Source of the DNA: Variovorax beijingensis
GTDB lineage: Bacteria > Pseudomonadota > Gammaproteobacteria > Burkholderiales > Burkholderiaceae_C
Direction of reading: 5' to 3'
Length of the DNA stretch: 64,000 nt
NCBI RefSeq assembly: GCF_007828835.1
Contig: NZ_VIVL01000010.1
Coordinates: 124,001-188,000, forward strand
In this document: in pieces, positions 36,188 to 45,362 of the stretch
How the letters are laid out: every line of letters begins with the position of its first letter
Position numbering within the stretch: the stretch's first letter is position 1
Notes under the pieces: model-generated
The model's database searches: none
What the model saw: only the letters and a program-made list of their open reading frames with translations
Told to the model about the DNA's origin: nothing
Made by a program: the position numbers and the translations under genes

Positions 36188-37183
36188 TCAGCGCGCCTGC
36201 GGCATCAACCGCCGTCGCGTGGGGAACCAGTGCCAGTCCACGCGCGCCGTCACCACGCCCCACAAACCGCCGCGCGCGTAGAGCGCGACGACCAGCGTCA
36301 AGAGCCCCAGCGCGACCATGTAGCTCGCTCCGTACTCCGAGAACAGCCGGTCGGCGGCGAAGTACAGCAACGCGCCGATCAGCGGACCTTCCAGCGTTCC
36401 GATGCCACCCACCATCACCATGAAGATCGCGATCGATGTCCAGTTGGGATCGAAACCGGCATTGGGCGAAAGACGCAGCGCGTTGAGGTAGTACACGGCG
36501 CCGACGAGGCCCGTGCCCACCGCGGCGGCCAGGAAGACCATGAACTTCAGCCGGCCGACGTTGACGCCCTGGCTGGCCGCGGCCACCGCGTTGTCGCGCA
36601 TCGCGGTCAAGGCTAGGCCATGCCTCGATCGCAGCAGCAGGTAGGTGCCGCCGAAGGTGAGCAACAGCATGGCTGCCGCCAGCCACAGCACGCCCGTCTC
36701 GCGCACCTCGGGGGCGTACTGTTGCATGGCGCGCAGCGTCATGCCCGAGCTGCTGCCCAGCGCTTCGGTGTTGGAGGCCAGCAGCCGGCACACCTCGGCG
36801 ATGACCCAGGTGCCGATGGCGAAGTACGGCCCTTCAAGACGGCGCAGCAGCGCGTAGCTGGGCACCGCCAGAAGAACCGGTGCGGCCAGGCACAAGCCCA
36901 CGGCCAGGAAGGGATCGACGTCCCAGCGGTTGGCCAACACGAACAAGGCGTAGCCCGCCACGCCCATGAAGGCCTGCTGCCCCACCGACACCAGGCCGGC
37001 GTAGCCCGCGAGCAGGTTCCACATCAGCGCGAGCGAGATATAGCAGGCCAGTTCCACGACCGAGCGGATGGTCCCGCTGTCGGACCACCAGGGCATGCTG
37101 ACCATGGCCAGCATGGCCCCGGCGGCAATGGTGAAGGCGACCCGGCTGCCCGTGGTCTGCCTGGCAATGGTCATCGGATTCAT
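36188..37183 (-). CDS. livM: Branched-chain-type ABC transporter permease LivM (system 1)
   Basis: 331-residue inner-membrane permease. About nine hydrophobic segments; the LivM signature GYAGLVSVGQQAFMGVAGYA and the coupling loop (AMRDNAVAAASQGVNVGRLK) with GGIGTLEGPLIGALL are clear. Last gene of an eight-gene leftward operon that begins with the dioxygenase-like cupin at 43126. Its start overlaps the livH stop (ATGA). Members of this transporter type also import aromatic acids, which suits the operon. Confidence 0.92.
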   Translation of the reverse strand: MNPMTIARQTTGSRVAFTIAAGAMLAMVSMPWWSDSGTIRSVVELACYISLALMWNLLAGYAGLVSVGQQAFMGVAGYALFVLANRWDVDPFLAVGLCLAAPVLLAVPSYALLRRLEGPYFAIGTWVIAEVCRLLASNTEALGSSSGMTLRAMQQYAPEVRETGVLWLAAAMLLLTFGGTYLLLRSRHGLALTAMRDNAVAAASQGVNVGRLKFMVFLAAAVGTGLVGAVYYLNALRLSPNAGFDPNWTSIAIFMVMVGGIGTLEGPLIGALLYFAADRLFSEYGASYMVALGLLTLVVALYARGGLWGVVTARVDWHWFPTRRRLMPQAR

Positions 37184-38043
37184 CGGCGTACGTTGGAGAT
37201 CAGCCCCTGCGGGCGGACGGCCAGGATGGCCAGGAAGAGGACGTGGCCGGTCAGCGGGCCCCAGCCGGCATCGACGCGGGCCCCGAGCGCCTGGGCCACG
37301 CCTAGCGCCATCGCGCCCAGAAAGCCGCCCCAGATCGAACCCATGCCGCCGATGATCACGGCCTCGAAGGCGTAGATCAGCTGGCCCGGACCGTCGGCCG
37401 GCGACACGGTGACCCGCAGCGCCTGGAACACCGCCGCCACGCCCAGCACGCCGACCGCCAGCGCCGTGGCTCCGGCATAGACGTGGCGCGGATTGACGCC
37501 GGTAGTGGCCGCGGCGTCCGCGTCGGCGGCCGATGCGCGCAGCGCGCGGCCGAAGGCGGTACGCTGCAGCAGCAACTGTACGGCCACGGTGAGCATGAGT
37601 GCGGCGACGAAGATCTGCAGCGGCAGCAGGCCCACGCGCAGCGGCCCCAATCCCAGGCTGGCCGCCTCGAGGCCGCCGCCGGGCAGGGAGCGTGCGTCGG
37701 CCGAGAACAGCTCCAGCAGCAGGTTCTGGATCGCCAGCGACAGCCCGAACGTCGCGATCAGTGAGGGCAGCGGATCGCTGCCGACCACGCGGTTGAGCAG
37801 GCCGCGCTGCAGCGCGTAGCCGCCGACGGCCGCCAGCGGCGTGAGCAGCGCCATCGAGGCGAATGGCCCGAGCCCGAGATGCGCGGCCAGCGTGATCGCC
37901 ACGAACGCCAGCAGCACCAGCAGGTCGCCGTGGGCGGTGTTGACGATGCGCATGACGCCGAACATCAGCGACATGCCCAGCGCGTACTGCGCGTACAGGC
38001 CGCCCAGCAGCACGCCCTGGATGACGGCATCAAGCCATTGCAT
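37180..38043 (-). CDS. livH: Branched-chain-type ABC transporter permease LivH (system 1)
   Basis: 287 residues with about eight membrane segments: the conserved LivH start (QGVLLGGLYAQYALGMSLMF, GVMRIVNTAHGDLLVLLAFV) and the coupling segment GRALRASAADADAAATTGVN, plus AVIIGGMGSIWGGFLGAMAL. The start MQWLDAVIQG was chosen for the conserved N-terminus and 14-bp overlap with livF. Forms the membrane channel with LivM. Confidence 0.92.
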   Translation of the reverse strand: MQWLDAVIQGVLLGGLYAQYALGMSLMFGVMRIVNTAHGDLLVLLAFVAITLAAHLGLGPFASMALLTPLAAVGGYALQRGLLNRVVGSDPLPSLIATFGLSLAIQNLLLELFSADARSLPGGGLEAASLGLGPLRVGLLPLQIFVAALMLTVAVQLLLQRTAFGRALRASAADADAAATTGVNPRHVYAGATALAVGVLGVAAVFQALRVTVSPADGPGQLIYAFEAVIIGGMGSIWGGFLGAMALGVAQALGARVDAGWGPLTGHVLFLAILAVRPQGLISNVRR

Positions 38044-38770
38044 GCGCGGCTCCTCCGAAGAACGCCCGAGTGATCGCCTCCCGCCCCACCTTGCCCGAGG
38101 CCGCGTGCAGCGTGACCCGGCCTTCCAAGAGGCAATAGAGCCGGCTGGAGGCCCGCTGCGCGAGCGATACGTCCTGCTCCACCAGAACCATCGCCGTGCC
38201 TTCGGCCGCGATGACGGGCAGCGCGGCATAGATCTCGCCGATGACCTTGGGCGCGAGTCCCAACGACAGCTCGTCGCACAGCAGCAGCCTCGGGTTGCAC
38301 AGCAGCGCGCGACCGATGGCCACCATCTGCTGCTGCCCGCCCGAAAGCGACTCCACCGCCACGCGCCGCTTCTCGGACAGCACCGGAAACAGCTCATAGA
38401 CGCGCTCGAACGTCCAGCCCGGGCCTTCGCCGCTGGCGAGCCGCCGCGCGTGGTCGCGCGCGACCTGCAGGTTGTCCTCCACCGTGAGGCCCGCGAACAG
38501 GCGCCGGCCTTCGGGCACCATGGCCACGCCGCGCTGCACGATCTGGTGCGGCGCGAGCCCCGCGATCGATTCGCCGCCCAGCATCACCATGCCCGGCCGG
38601 GTGGGAAGCAGGCCCGTGACGCACTTGAGCAAGGTCGATTTGCCGGCGCCGTTGGCGCCGATCAGGGCCACCACCTCCCCGGCGGCCACCTCGATGTCGA
38701 GGCCGAAGAGCGCCTGGAAGTCGCCATAGCGGGCGGTCAGGCCGCGCGTTTGCAGCAGGCAGTTGGTCAC
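38030..38770 (-). CDS. livF: ABC transporter ATPase LivF (system 1)
   Basis: 246 residues. Walker A GANGAGKST, Q-loop, signature LSGGQQQM and Walker B LLLCDELSLGL are intact, followed by the H/E switch region (MVLVEQDVSLAQ). The D-loop pattern and length match LivF rather than LivG. One substitution is noted: Walker B reads LCDELS where most LivF have LDEPS, leaving the catalytic glutamate in place. Overlaps livG by ATGA. Confidence 0.92.
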   Translation of the reverse strand: MTNCLLQTRGLTARYGDFQALFGLDIEVAAGEVVALIGANGAGKSTLLKCVTGLLPTRPGMVMLGGESIAGLAPHQIVQRGVAMVPEGRRLFAGLTVEDNLQVARDHARRLASGEGPGWTFERVYELFPVLSEKRRVAVESLSGGQQQMVAIGRALLCNPRLLLCDELSLGLAPKVIGEIYAALPVIAAEGTAMVLVEQDVSLAQRASSRLYCLLEGRVTLHAASGKVGREAITRAFFGGAAHAMA

Positions 38771-39495
38771 GCTTCAATCCCCATGTAGACGCGCTGCACA
38801 TCGGGGTGGGCCATGACCTCGGCCGGCGCGCCTTCGGTGAGCCTGCGGCCGAAGTTCAGCACCAGCAGACGATCCGCCACGGCCATCAGCGCGCGGAGCA
38901 CGTGCTCAATCCAGACGATGGTGATGCGCTGGGCCTTGAGCGACGACACCAGCTTCACCAGCTCGTGGGCTTCCTCGTCGGTCAGCCCGCCGGCGATCTC
39001 GTCGAGCAGCAGCAGCCGGGGGCCGCTGGCCAGGGCGCGCGCCAGCTCCAGGCGTTTTCGGTCCAGCAAGGTCAGGCTGCCCGCCAGCACGTTGGCCCGG
39101 GCCGCCAGTCCGCACTGCTCCAGGATCTCGGCGCAGCGCTGGGTGGCTTGGCGCTCGCCCTGCGCGCCGCCGAACATGGATGCCACCAACAGGTTCTCGA
39201 AGGCCGTCATGCCGCCGTACGGGCGCGGGATCTGGTAGGTGCGCGCGATGCCCATCCGGCAGCGCTGGAAAGGCGGCTCTCCACCGAGCGCGCGGCCGTC
39301 GAACACCAGCTCGCCGGCATCCACGGCCACATCGCCGCTGACCAGGTTGAACAAGGTGGTCTTGCCCGCGCCATTGGGCCCGAGCACGCCCAGCACCTCG
39401 CCTTCCACGACATCGAAGTCGAGGTCCGAAATGACCTTCAGCGCGCCGTAGGACTTGCCCAATCCCCGCGCCGCAAGCAGCGGCCCGGCGTTCAT
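38767..39495 (-). CDS. livG: ABC transporter ATPase LivG (system 1)
   Basis: 242 residues. Walker A GPNGAGKTT, the LivG-type signature LTLLDRKRLELARALA and Walker B LLLLDEIAGGLTDEEAHE. The end (AEVMAHPDVQRVYMGI) is the conserved LivG tail. ATGA overlaps on both sides (livK and livF) show tight coupling within the operon. Confidence 0.92.
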   Translation of the reverse strand: MNAGPLLAARGLGKSYGALKVISDLDFDVVEGEVLGVLGPNGAGKTTLFNLVSGDVAVDAGELVFDGRALGGEPPFQRCRMGIARTYQIPRPYGGMTAFENLLVASMFGGAQGERQATQRCAEILEQCGLAARANVLAGSLTLLDRKRLELARALASGPRLLLLDEIAGGLTDEEAHELVKLVSSLKAQRITIVWIEHVLRALMAVADRLLVLNFGRRLTEGAPAEVMAHPDVQRVYMGIEA

Positions 39496-40760
39496 AGCGG
39501 CTTCAACTTGGCGGCCGCGGGCACCACCTTGGCGGTGGTGTTGTCCACGATCACCAGGTCGTACTTGAATTTGCCGCCCCGCACCCATTGGCCGCCGAGC
39601 ACCGCGGTTTTCGCGATGTTCTTCACGGGGCCACCCTTCCAGCTGACGGGGCCGACCAGCGTCTGCAACTGCGTCGACAGGATGGCGTCGCGCACGGCCT
39701 TGCGGTCGTGCGGGTTGCCGCTGCGCTTGAGCGCGTCGAGCGCCACCTCCCACAGCGCGTGCGAATAGCCCAGCGGCTGCGTCCACTGCTTCTTGGCGGT
39801 CGCCTCGTAATCGGCGGCGAGCTTGGCGCTGGTCTCGCCGGTGAGCGACGACTTGAACGGAAAGGCCGATGTCCACCACACCTCGGTGCTCATGCCCAGT
39901 CCCAGGTCGCCCATCGCGCCCACCGCCGAGGGGAAGAGCAGCGCCTTGCCCACAGTGACGATCTTCGGCTTGTAGCCTTGCTGCGCGCATTGCGCCATGA
40001 AGTTCTTCAGGTCCTGCGGCAACGTGATGCCCGCGATGATGTCGACGCCCGCGTTCTTGAACTCGGTGATTTGCGGCGAGAAGTCGGCCGTCATCGGCTG
40101 GAAGTACGGCGGCGTCACGAAGGTGTAGCCCGCCTTGGTGACCGCCGGCGGGAAACCGAACTCCTTGTTGCCCCAGGCCTCGCCGTCGGTGCTGCGCTCG
40201 AACAGGAAGCCGATCTTCATGTTGGTGGGCACCGAGTTCCACATGCCGATGAAGCCGGCGATGATGTCCTCCAGGCCCCAGAAGAAGTGGAAGGTCCATT
40301 CGAAGGGCTTCTCGGGCTTTCCGCCGCGCGAGAAGAAATAGCTTTGCCAGGGCTGCACGGTGGACAGGCAGGGCACGCCGTTGAGCTCGCACTGGTCGGC
40401 CACGGGGTTCACCGTTTCGGACGTGCACGAGGGCAGCATCAGGTCGACCTTGTCCTTGAGGATCAGGTTGCCGGCCAGCTCGGCCGCCTTGTTGGGGTTG
40501 GACTGGCTGTCGCGCACCAGGATGTCCACCGGGTAGGTCTTGCCACCCACGTGAAGGCCATTCTTCAGCAGCGCGCGGACCTGGTCGGTGACGTAGCGGT
40601 CGGCCTCGCCGAACAGCGCATATGGGCCGGTGAGCGGGCTGACATAGCCGATCTTGATCGGGCGTTCGGCAGCGCGCGCGGCGGGCAGGCCCAGGGTGGC
40701 CGCGGCGGCGGTGGCACCCTGCAGCAGCAAACGCCGGCGGATGGTTTGCGTGTCGTTCAT
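39492..40760 (-). CDS. Periplasmic substrate-binding protein LivK-like (system 1)
   Basis: 422 residues with a Tat-type or Sec signal (TIRRRLLLQGATAAAATLGL, cleavage near ARA). It has the type I periplasmic-binding fold (IKIGYVSPLTGPYALFGEAD; IADLILKD-like block LAGNLILKDKVDLMLPSCTS). The set of aromatic residues (FFWGLEDIIAGFIGMW; TSAFPFKSSL) is closer to binding proteins for aromatic or large ligands than to E. coli LivJ. It lies between the SDR gene and livG in the operon, so it defines the uptake substrate of the pathway. Confidence 0.9.
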   Translation of the reverse strand: MNDTQTIRRRLLLQGATAAAATLGLPAARAAERPIKIGYVSPLTGPYALFGEADRYVTDQVRALLKNGLHVGGKTYPVDILVRDSQSNPNKAAELAGNLILKDKVDLMLPSCTSETVNPVADQCELNGVPCLSTVQPWQSYFFSRGGKPEKPFEWTFHFFWGLEDIIAGFIGMWNSVPTNMKIGFLFERSTDGEAWGNKEFGFPPAVTKAGYTFVTPPYFQPMTADFSPQITEFKNAGVDIIAGITLPQDLKNFMAQCAQQGYKPKIVTVGKALLFPSAVGAMGDLGLGMSTEVWWTSAFPFKSSLTGETSAKLAADYEATAKKQWTQPLGYSHALWEVALDALKRSGNPHDRKAVRDAILSTQLQTLVGPVSWKGGPVKNIAKTAVLGGQWVRGGKFKYDLVIVDNTTAKVVPAAAKLKPL

Positions 40761-40782
40761 GTCCTTGTCTCCTCGATGGTGG

Positions 40783-41508
40783 TCAGACGGTGAGATAGCC
40801 CCCGTCCACGGGCAGGGTGATACCGGTGATGTAGGCCGCGGCGGGCGAACACAGGAAGGCCACGGCCTCGGCCACGTCGGCCGGCACGCCCCAGCGGGCC
40901 AGCGGCGTGCGCTCCATGATCCGGCGGCTGGCCGCAACGTCGGCCTGCAGGTCGGCCGAAAGCGGGGTGCGGATCCAGCCCGGTGCCACCGCGTTCACCC
41001 GCACCTTGGCGGGCGCATAGGCCTGCGCCAGCGAGCGTGTGAGCTGCACCACGCCGCCCTTGCTGGCGGCGTAGGCGGGCCGTTCGGCGCTGCCGAAGGT
41101 GCTGAACATCGAAGCGATGCTCACCACGCAGCCCTGCGCGTGGATCAGCCGCGGCGCGGCGGCCTTGCAGACGCGCATCAGCGAGGTGAGGTTGACCTGC
41201 AGCACCTCTTGGAACACGTCCAGTTCGTATTCGTGCCGGTCTCGGCTGATGCCGGCGCAGTGCACCAGCATGTCCAGCGCGGTCCGGCCGGCGAACAGGC
41301 CCGCGAAATCCTGGGTCTGCGTGACGTCGAAGGCCTCGCAGCGCACCCGTGCGTGGCGTGGCGCGTATTCGCCGTGCGGATCGAGGCCCACCGCCGTGAC
41401 CTGCGCGCCGAGCTGCGCCAGCCGCACGGCGGTCGCCGCACCGATGCCCGAGGTTCCTCCGACGACCACGGCGCTGCGGCCGACGAACAGATCGGGCAGG
41501 AAGCTCAC
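40783..41508 (-). CDS. SDR-family dehydrogenase
   Basis: 241 residues from a GTG start at 41508. NAD(P)-binding motif VVGGTSGIGAATA (the usual second residue of TGxxxGIG is altered to G-G-T-S), the NAG-like segment HCAGIS, catalytic S in VSIASMFSTF and YAASK. The C-terminus PSAAAYITGITLPVDGGYLT is typical of classical SDRs. GTGA overlaps the upstream alcohol dehydrogenase. Likely oxidises an alcohol or diol intermediate of the operon's pathway. Confidence 0.88.
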   Translation of the reverse strand: MSFLPDLFVGRSAVVVGGTSGIGAATAVRLAQLGAQVTAVGLDPHGEYAPRHARVRCEAFDVTQTQDFAGLFAGRTALDMLVHCAGISRDRHEYELDVFQEVLQVNLTSLMRVCKAAAPRLIHAQGCVVSIASMFSTFGSAERPAYAASKGGVVQLTRSLAQAYAPAKVRVNAVAPGWIRTPLSADLQADVAASRRIMERTPLARWGVPADVAEAVAFLCSPAAAYITGITLPVDGGYLTV

Positions 41509-42572
41509 GCGGCGTCCTCCGCCAGCGCCGCCTGCGGTGTGACCAGCACCTTGACCTGAGCCTTGTCCTGCAGCAGCGCCTCGAACCCGCGCGGCACCGC
41601 TTCCTCCAGGCTCACCACGCGGGTGACGATCGCGGCGGGATCGAACTCGCCGCGTGCGGTCCAGTCGATCAGGGTCGGAAAGACGTCGCGGTAGCCGACG
41701 CTGGTGGACAGGCGCAGCTCGCGGTTGACCATGTCGAAGGCATCGAAGCGCGCCTCCCCCATCAGGCCGACGAGCATCACCTCGCCGCCCTTGCGCACGG
41801 CGCGCAGGCAGCCGTCCAGCGTGGCCTGGCTGCCCACCGCCTCTAAGGCCACGGCAGCGCCGCGCCCGCCCGTGGCCGCCAGCACCGCCTGTACCGGGTC
41901 CGCCTGGCGCGCATCGACCGTGTGGCTGGCGCCCAGCGCGCCGGCCCGCTCCAGCCGCTGCGCATCCACATCCACGGCGACGATGCGGCCGGCGCCGCAT
42001 TTGCGCAGCAGCGCCACCAGCAGCAGGCCGATGGGGCCGAGGCCGAATACCACGCAGTCGTCCCCGGCCTGCAGGCTGCTGCGCCGCAAGGCATGCAGGG
42101 AGACAGCCGCCGGCTCGAACACCGCCGCCTGGCGCAAGCTCACCGCCTCGGGCAGGACATGCGCGGCGTACGCGGGCACCACGGCGGTGTCGGCCATGCC
42201 GCCGTCACCCATCAAGCCGATGAAGCCCATGTGGCGACACAGGTTGTAGCGGCCGGCGCGGCATTCCTCGCACTGGCCGCAGCGGTACTCCGGCTCGATG
42301 GCCACTGGCGTGCCGACGTTCACGCCCGGCTGCGCGCTTTCGACCACGGTGCCGCAGAACTCATGGCCCAGTGTCAGCGGCGCCTTGCGCTGCGAAAGCG
42401 GGTGCGGGCTCTCCACGGGAATCGCATGCGGCCCGTTCGCGTATTCGTGCAGGTCGCTGCCGCAGATGCCGCAATAAGCCACCGACACGCGCAGTTCGCC
42501 CGGCTGCAGCGAAGGCTCGATCAGCTCCGTCAGGCGCAGGTCGCGCGGCCCGTGCCAGCGCAAAGCTCGCAT
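41505..42572 (-). CDS. Zinc-dependent medium-chain alcohol dehydrogenase
   Basis: 355 residues. Catalytic zinc ligands C in YCGICGSDLHEY and H in LGHEFCGTVVE; structural zinc cysteines in CGQCEECRAGRYNLC; NAD fold VVFGLGPIGLLLVALLRKCG. The motif set resembles 2,3-butanediol/threonine dehydrogenases, which oxidise vicinal diols. In this operon a substrate such as a 1-aryl-1,2-diol would yield an alpha-hydroxyketone, the substrate class of the neighbouring cupin. That link is inference. Confidence 0.88.
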   Translation of the reverse strand: MRALRWHGPRDLRLTELIEPSLQPGELRVSVAYCGICGSDLHEYANGPHAIPVESPHPLSQRKAPLTLGHEFCGTVVESAQPGVNVGTPVAIEPEYRCGQCEECRAGRYNLCRHMGFIGLMGDGGMADTAVVPAYAAHVLPEAVSLRQAAVFEPAAVSLHALRRSSLQAGDDCVVFGLGPIGLLLVALLRKCGAGRIVAVDVDAQRLERAGALGASHTVDARQADPVQAVLAATGGRGAAVALEAVGSQATLDGCLRAVRKGGEVMLVGLMGEARFDAFDMVNRELRLSTSVGYRDVFPTLIDWTARGEFDPAAIVTRVVSLEEAVPRGFEALLQDKAQVKVLVTPQAALAEDAA

Positions 42573-42586
42573 CTGTCGCTCTCCCT

Positions 42587-43126
42587 TCAACCGCGGAACA
42601 GCGTATCGACGTAGGCCGCGCCGATGCCCACCTTGTCGTAGTGCGCGCGGCACAGCGCGATGTAGTCGTGCACATCGAAGTGCCCCACCGAATTGCCCTC
42701 CTCGTCCAGCCACAGCAGCGGGCCCTTGACGATGAAGAACACCCGCATCGGGTCGGGGTGGTGGTGCGCCACTAGCGTGTGGCCCTCGCCAGGCGTCTCG
42801 TACACGAAGTCGCCGGCGGTGGCGACCCAGTCGTGCTCCAGGTAGCCCCACTTGCCGGAGATGGTGTAGGCAAACACCTCGTGGGGGTGGTAGTGACGGT
42901 TGACCAGGCCGGGGCCGCTGGCGTACAGCACGTCGGCCCACATGTTTCGTCTGGGCGAGATCCACAGCGGCCGCGAGGAGACGGTGTCGCTGAAGGGAAC
43001 GTAATAGCGCAGGTCGCTGGTGGGCGCATCGGCGATGTGCACTTCCGGTTGAGCGTCGGGCTTGAACACGTCCTTGATCGGGGCGATATCACGCCAAAAT
43101 TCGGGGGAAAGCGAGGTGGGCGGCAT
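42587..43126 (-). CDS. 2,4'-dihydroxyacetophenone dioxygenase-like cupin
   Basis: 179 residues, about the length of known 2,4'-dihydroxyacetophenone dioxygenase (DAD), which splits the side chain of an alpha-hydroxyketone to a benzoate and formate with non-haem iron and O2. The cupin metal motif is visible (NRHYHPHEVFAYTISGKWGY, with H/H/E ligands and a later H in GEGHTLVAHHHP). The ATG at 43126 has AGGAG before it; a longer upstream frame is not conserved-looking. First gene of the operon, divergent from an AraC regulator at 43334. Confidence 0.8.
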   Translation of the reverse strand: MPPTSLSPEFWRDIAPIKDVFKPDAQPEVHIADAPTSDLRYYVPFSDTVSSRPLWISPRRNMWADVLYASGPGLVNRHYHPHEVFAYTISGKWGYLEHDWVATAGDFVYETPGEGHTLVAHHHPDPMRVFFIVKGPLLWLDEEGNSVGHFDVHDYIALCRAHYDKVGIGAAYVDTLFRG

Positions 43127-43333
43127 GATGTCTCCTGCGGTTGTCATCGATGGCGGCAACTGTAGGCAGGGGCCCCGCCTTGCGCTTTCGTGCGCTGGAC
43201 AAGCTGTTTTCCTGATCCCGACAACCGGTGCCCGGTTCATGGTTTTCCCTAGCGCCCCCCTGTGGCCGGCAACAAGGCGCACTGCTAGCATCGATGCTCG
43301 ACCTGCTGCCCTGTGCAGACATCAGAAGGCAGA

Positions 43334-44326
43334 ATGCACCCCTCGCTCGTGCCCGTCGTCGAAGCATCGACAGACTTCGTTCCCCCCTCGCAGCGGCTGG
43401 AGTACTGGGAGTCGCACAACGCCAACGAGCTGATCGGCCTGCGCTGCTCGGCCTATTCGCCCCAGGGCCTTCGCGCCCGGGAGCGCAACTTCGATCTGGC
43501 CACGCTGCGCATGGCCGAGATCAGCGGCAACGAGCATGTGGTGGAACGCGCCGAGCCCATGCTGCGACGCCACCCCAAGGATTCGGTTTTCGCCTGCATC
43601 CTGCTCAAGGGCGAAGCCTTCTTCTACCAGGCCGGACGCTGCGTGCCGGTGCAGGAGGGCGACCTGATCCTCTATCCCACGACCCTGCCCTACCTGTACG
43701 GCTTCACGCGCGAGATGCGGCAGGTGCAAGTGGACATCAGCGCAGACCGGCTGTTCGGCGGCGGGCGGCTGCGGCGTCTTGAGGCCCCCGTCAAGTTCGA
43801 AGCCGGATTGCGCAGCGGGCGGCTGCTCGCGTCCACGCTGCGGGAGACGATGCTGGATTTCATGAACCAGCCGCTGGCCGAGCATGCGGAAGGGGCCGCC
43901 TCACAGGTGCAGACTCTCATGGAAGCGCTGCTCACGCTGGGCTCGCCGGCGGCACGGATGAACGAGTCGGCCGCGGTGCGGCTGCTGCGCGCCGAGGCTT
44001 TCATCAGCGAACACTTGGGCGAGCCCGAGCTGGATGCCGCGGCGGTGGCCCGGCAGATGGCCATGTCGGTGCGCAACCTCGACCGCCTCTTCGAGCAGCA
44101 CGGTTGCACTGTGACGCAGTGGATCTGGCGGCAGCGCCTGCTGGCGGCGCGGCGGCAGCTCGAGGACCCGGCGCGCGCCGGCGTGACGATCGGCGAGATC
44201 GCGCTGGCCTGCGGGTTTTCGACCCAGGCGCACTTTGCCAGCGTGTTCAAAGCCGCATACGGTTTGACGCCGACACAGTTCCGGCGCGATTTGGCTGTCC
44301 CCAAAGCGCCCGGGCCCGCGGAGTAA
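43334..44326 (+). CDS. AraC-family regulator of operon 1
   Basis: 330 residues. The N-terminal AraC-binding-like domain (FVPPSQRLEYWESHNANELI; GEAFFYQAGRCVPVQEGDLI; LYPTTLPYLYGFTREM) resembles FeaR/NphR-type sensors of aromatic compounds. The C-terminal domain has both helix-turn-helix units (VARQMAMSVRNLDRLFEQHG; IGEIALACGFSTQAHFASVF; ending YGLTPTQFRRD). It diverges from the cupin-led operon across 207 bp and is its probable activator. The ATG with GAAGGC upstream was preferred to a GTG at 43313. Confidence 0.9.
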   Translation: MHPSLVPVVEASTDFVPPSQRLEYWESHNANELIGLRCSAYSPQGLRARERNFDLATLRMAEISGNEHVVERAEPMLRRHPKDSVFACILLKGEAFFYQAGRCVPVQEGDLILYPTTLPYLYGFTREMRQVQVDISADRLFGGGRLRRLEAPVKFEAGLRSGRLLASTLRETMLDFMNQPLAEHAEGAASQVQTLMEALLTLGSPAARMNESAAVRLLRAEAFISEHLGEPELDAAAVARQMAMSVRNLDRLFEQHGCTVTQWIWRQRLLAARRQLEDPARAGVTIGEIALACGFSTQAHFASVFKAAYGLTPTQFRRDLAVPKAPGPAE

Positions 44327-44453
44327 GCTGCGGGTTGCCTTGGGAGGACAGGAAGCCGCGCGTAGGCCGAAAAAGGCCGCTGCGGACTTGCCAAAGCACT
44401 TCGGCTGGGAGAATCCCAAAGTAGTTCTTTTCACAGGCCCGTCAGCCTCGCAC

Positions 44454-45215
44454 ATGACGTCCATCGCGCTTGTTGGCGCCACTGGCAATCTCGGCCGGCA
44501 CGTCGCGGCGCAAGCCCTCGCCGCAGGATGGCGCCTGTCTGTCGCTGTTCGCAGCCGAGCGCGGCTGCTGCCCGAGATCGCGGCGCATGCCCAGGTGTCG
44601 GACATCGATCTCGCATCCGCCGCTTCAGCGCAGATCGCGTCGTTCGCCGCTGGCCACGATGTGTTCGTGTCCTGCGCTGGCGTGGTGACTGAAGGAGAAG
44701 CCTTTGTCGATCTGGTGGAGCGCATTGCCACCGCTCTGGAGTCAGTTGGCGAGAACGAACGGCCGGTGTGCTGGTTCCTCGCGGGTGCGGCACTGCTTCC
44801 GCTCGACAACAGCGGCAGGCTAGGCGTAGATCTTCCAAGGGTCCGCAGCACCTACTGGCCTCATCGAAAGAACTACGAACGTCTGCAGCGGTCCCCACTC
44901 GACTGGCGCCTTCTGTGTCCGGGGCCAATGGTCGAAGAGCCGGCCATGGGACTGAAACACCTTCGCATCAGCCTCGATGCGCTGCCCGCGCCGCTCCCGC
45001 CGATCACCCAGGCTTTGCCGGCACCGCTGGTTCTTCCGATGTTTGCGATGAAGATTCCAGAGATGATCATTCCCTATGCAGATGCCGCATCTGTCATGCT
45101 CGCGAACGCCTCGCCGGAGAACTCAATGGCGAGGCGGCGGGTCGGGGTGGCCTTGCCCGCAGGCATGAAGGGCAAGAAGGCGCAGTGGGCAGCCCAGGCG
45201 AGAGGTGCAGGCTGA
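44454..45215 (+). CDS. NAD(P)-binding NmrA-like oxidoreductase
   Basis: 253 residues. It opens with IALVGATGNLGRHVAAQAL, an atypical-SDR nucleotide-binding motif, and later has WFLAGAALLPLDNSG and YERLQRSPLDWRLLCPGPMV, usual for NmrA/SDR-a5 proteins. No catalytic YxxxK is obvious. Monocistronic, 127 bp after the AraC gene and convergent with operon 2. The start at 44454 gives the conserved N-terminus. Function in the pathway is unknown. Confidence 0.78.
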   Translation: MTSIALVGATGNLGRHVAAQALAAGWRLSVAVRSRARLLPEIAAHAQVSDIDLASAASAQIASFAAGHDVFVSCAGVVTEGEAFVDLVERIATALESVGENERPVCWFLAGAALLPLDNSGRLGVDLPRVRSTYWPHRKNYERLQRSPLDWRLLCPGPMVEEPAMGLKHLRISLDALPAPLPPITQALPAPLVLPMFAMKIPEMIIPYADAASVMLANASPENSMARRRVGVALPAGMKGKKAQWAAQARGAG

Positions 45216-45362
45216 GCCCTCGGTCGACGCCAGCTGCCAGCTTGCCGCGGGAGTGCCGATGGCGTGCATCTCCGGCATTTGGAACGGCGCCTCCTCACGT
45301 CCCCAGAACAGCAGAACGCGGGGCGCCAGCACCGAGCACCATCGCGGTACGCGGCGCCGCGC

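Noticed and set aside
38767..40428. Very long reverse frame running upstream of livG1
   Set aside because: Only the part from 39495 is LivG; the upstream part is a shifted reading of the livK1 gene.
39588..40793. 401-codon plus-strand frame
   Set aside because: Antisense of the binding-protein gene livK1; His/Arg/Leu-rich with no motif.
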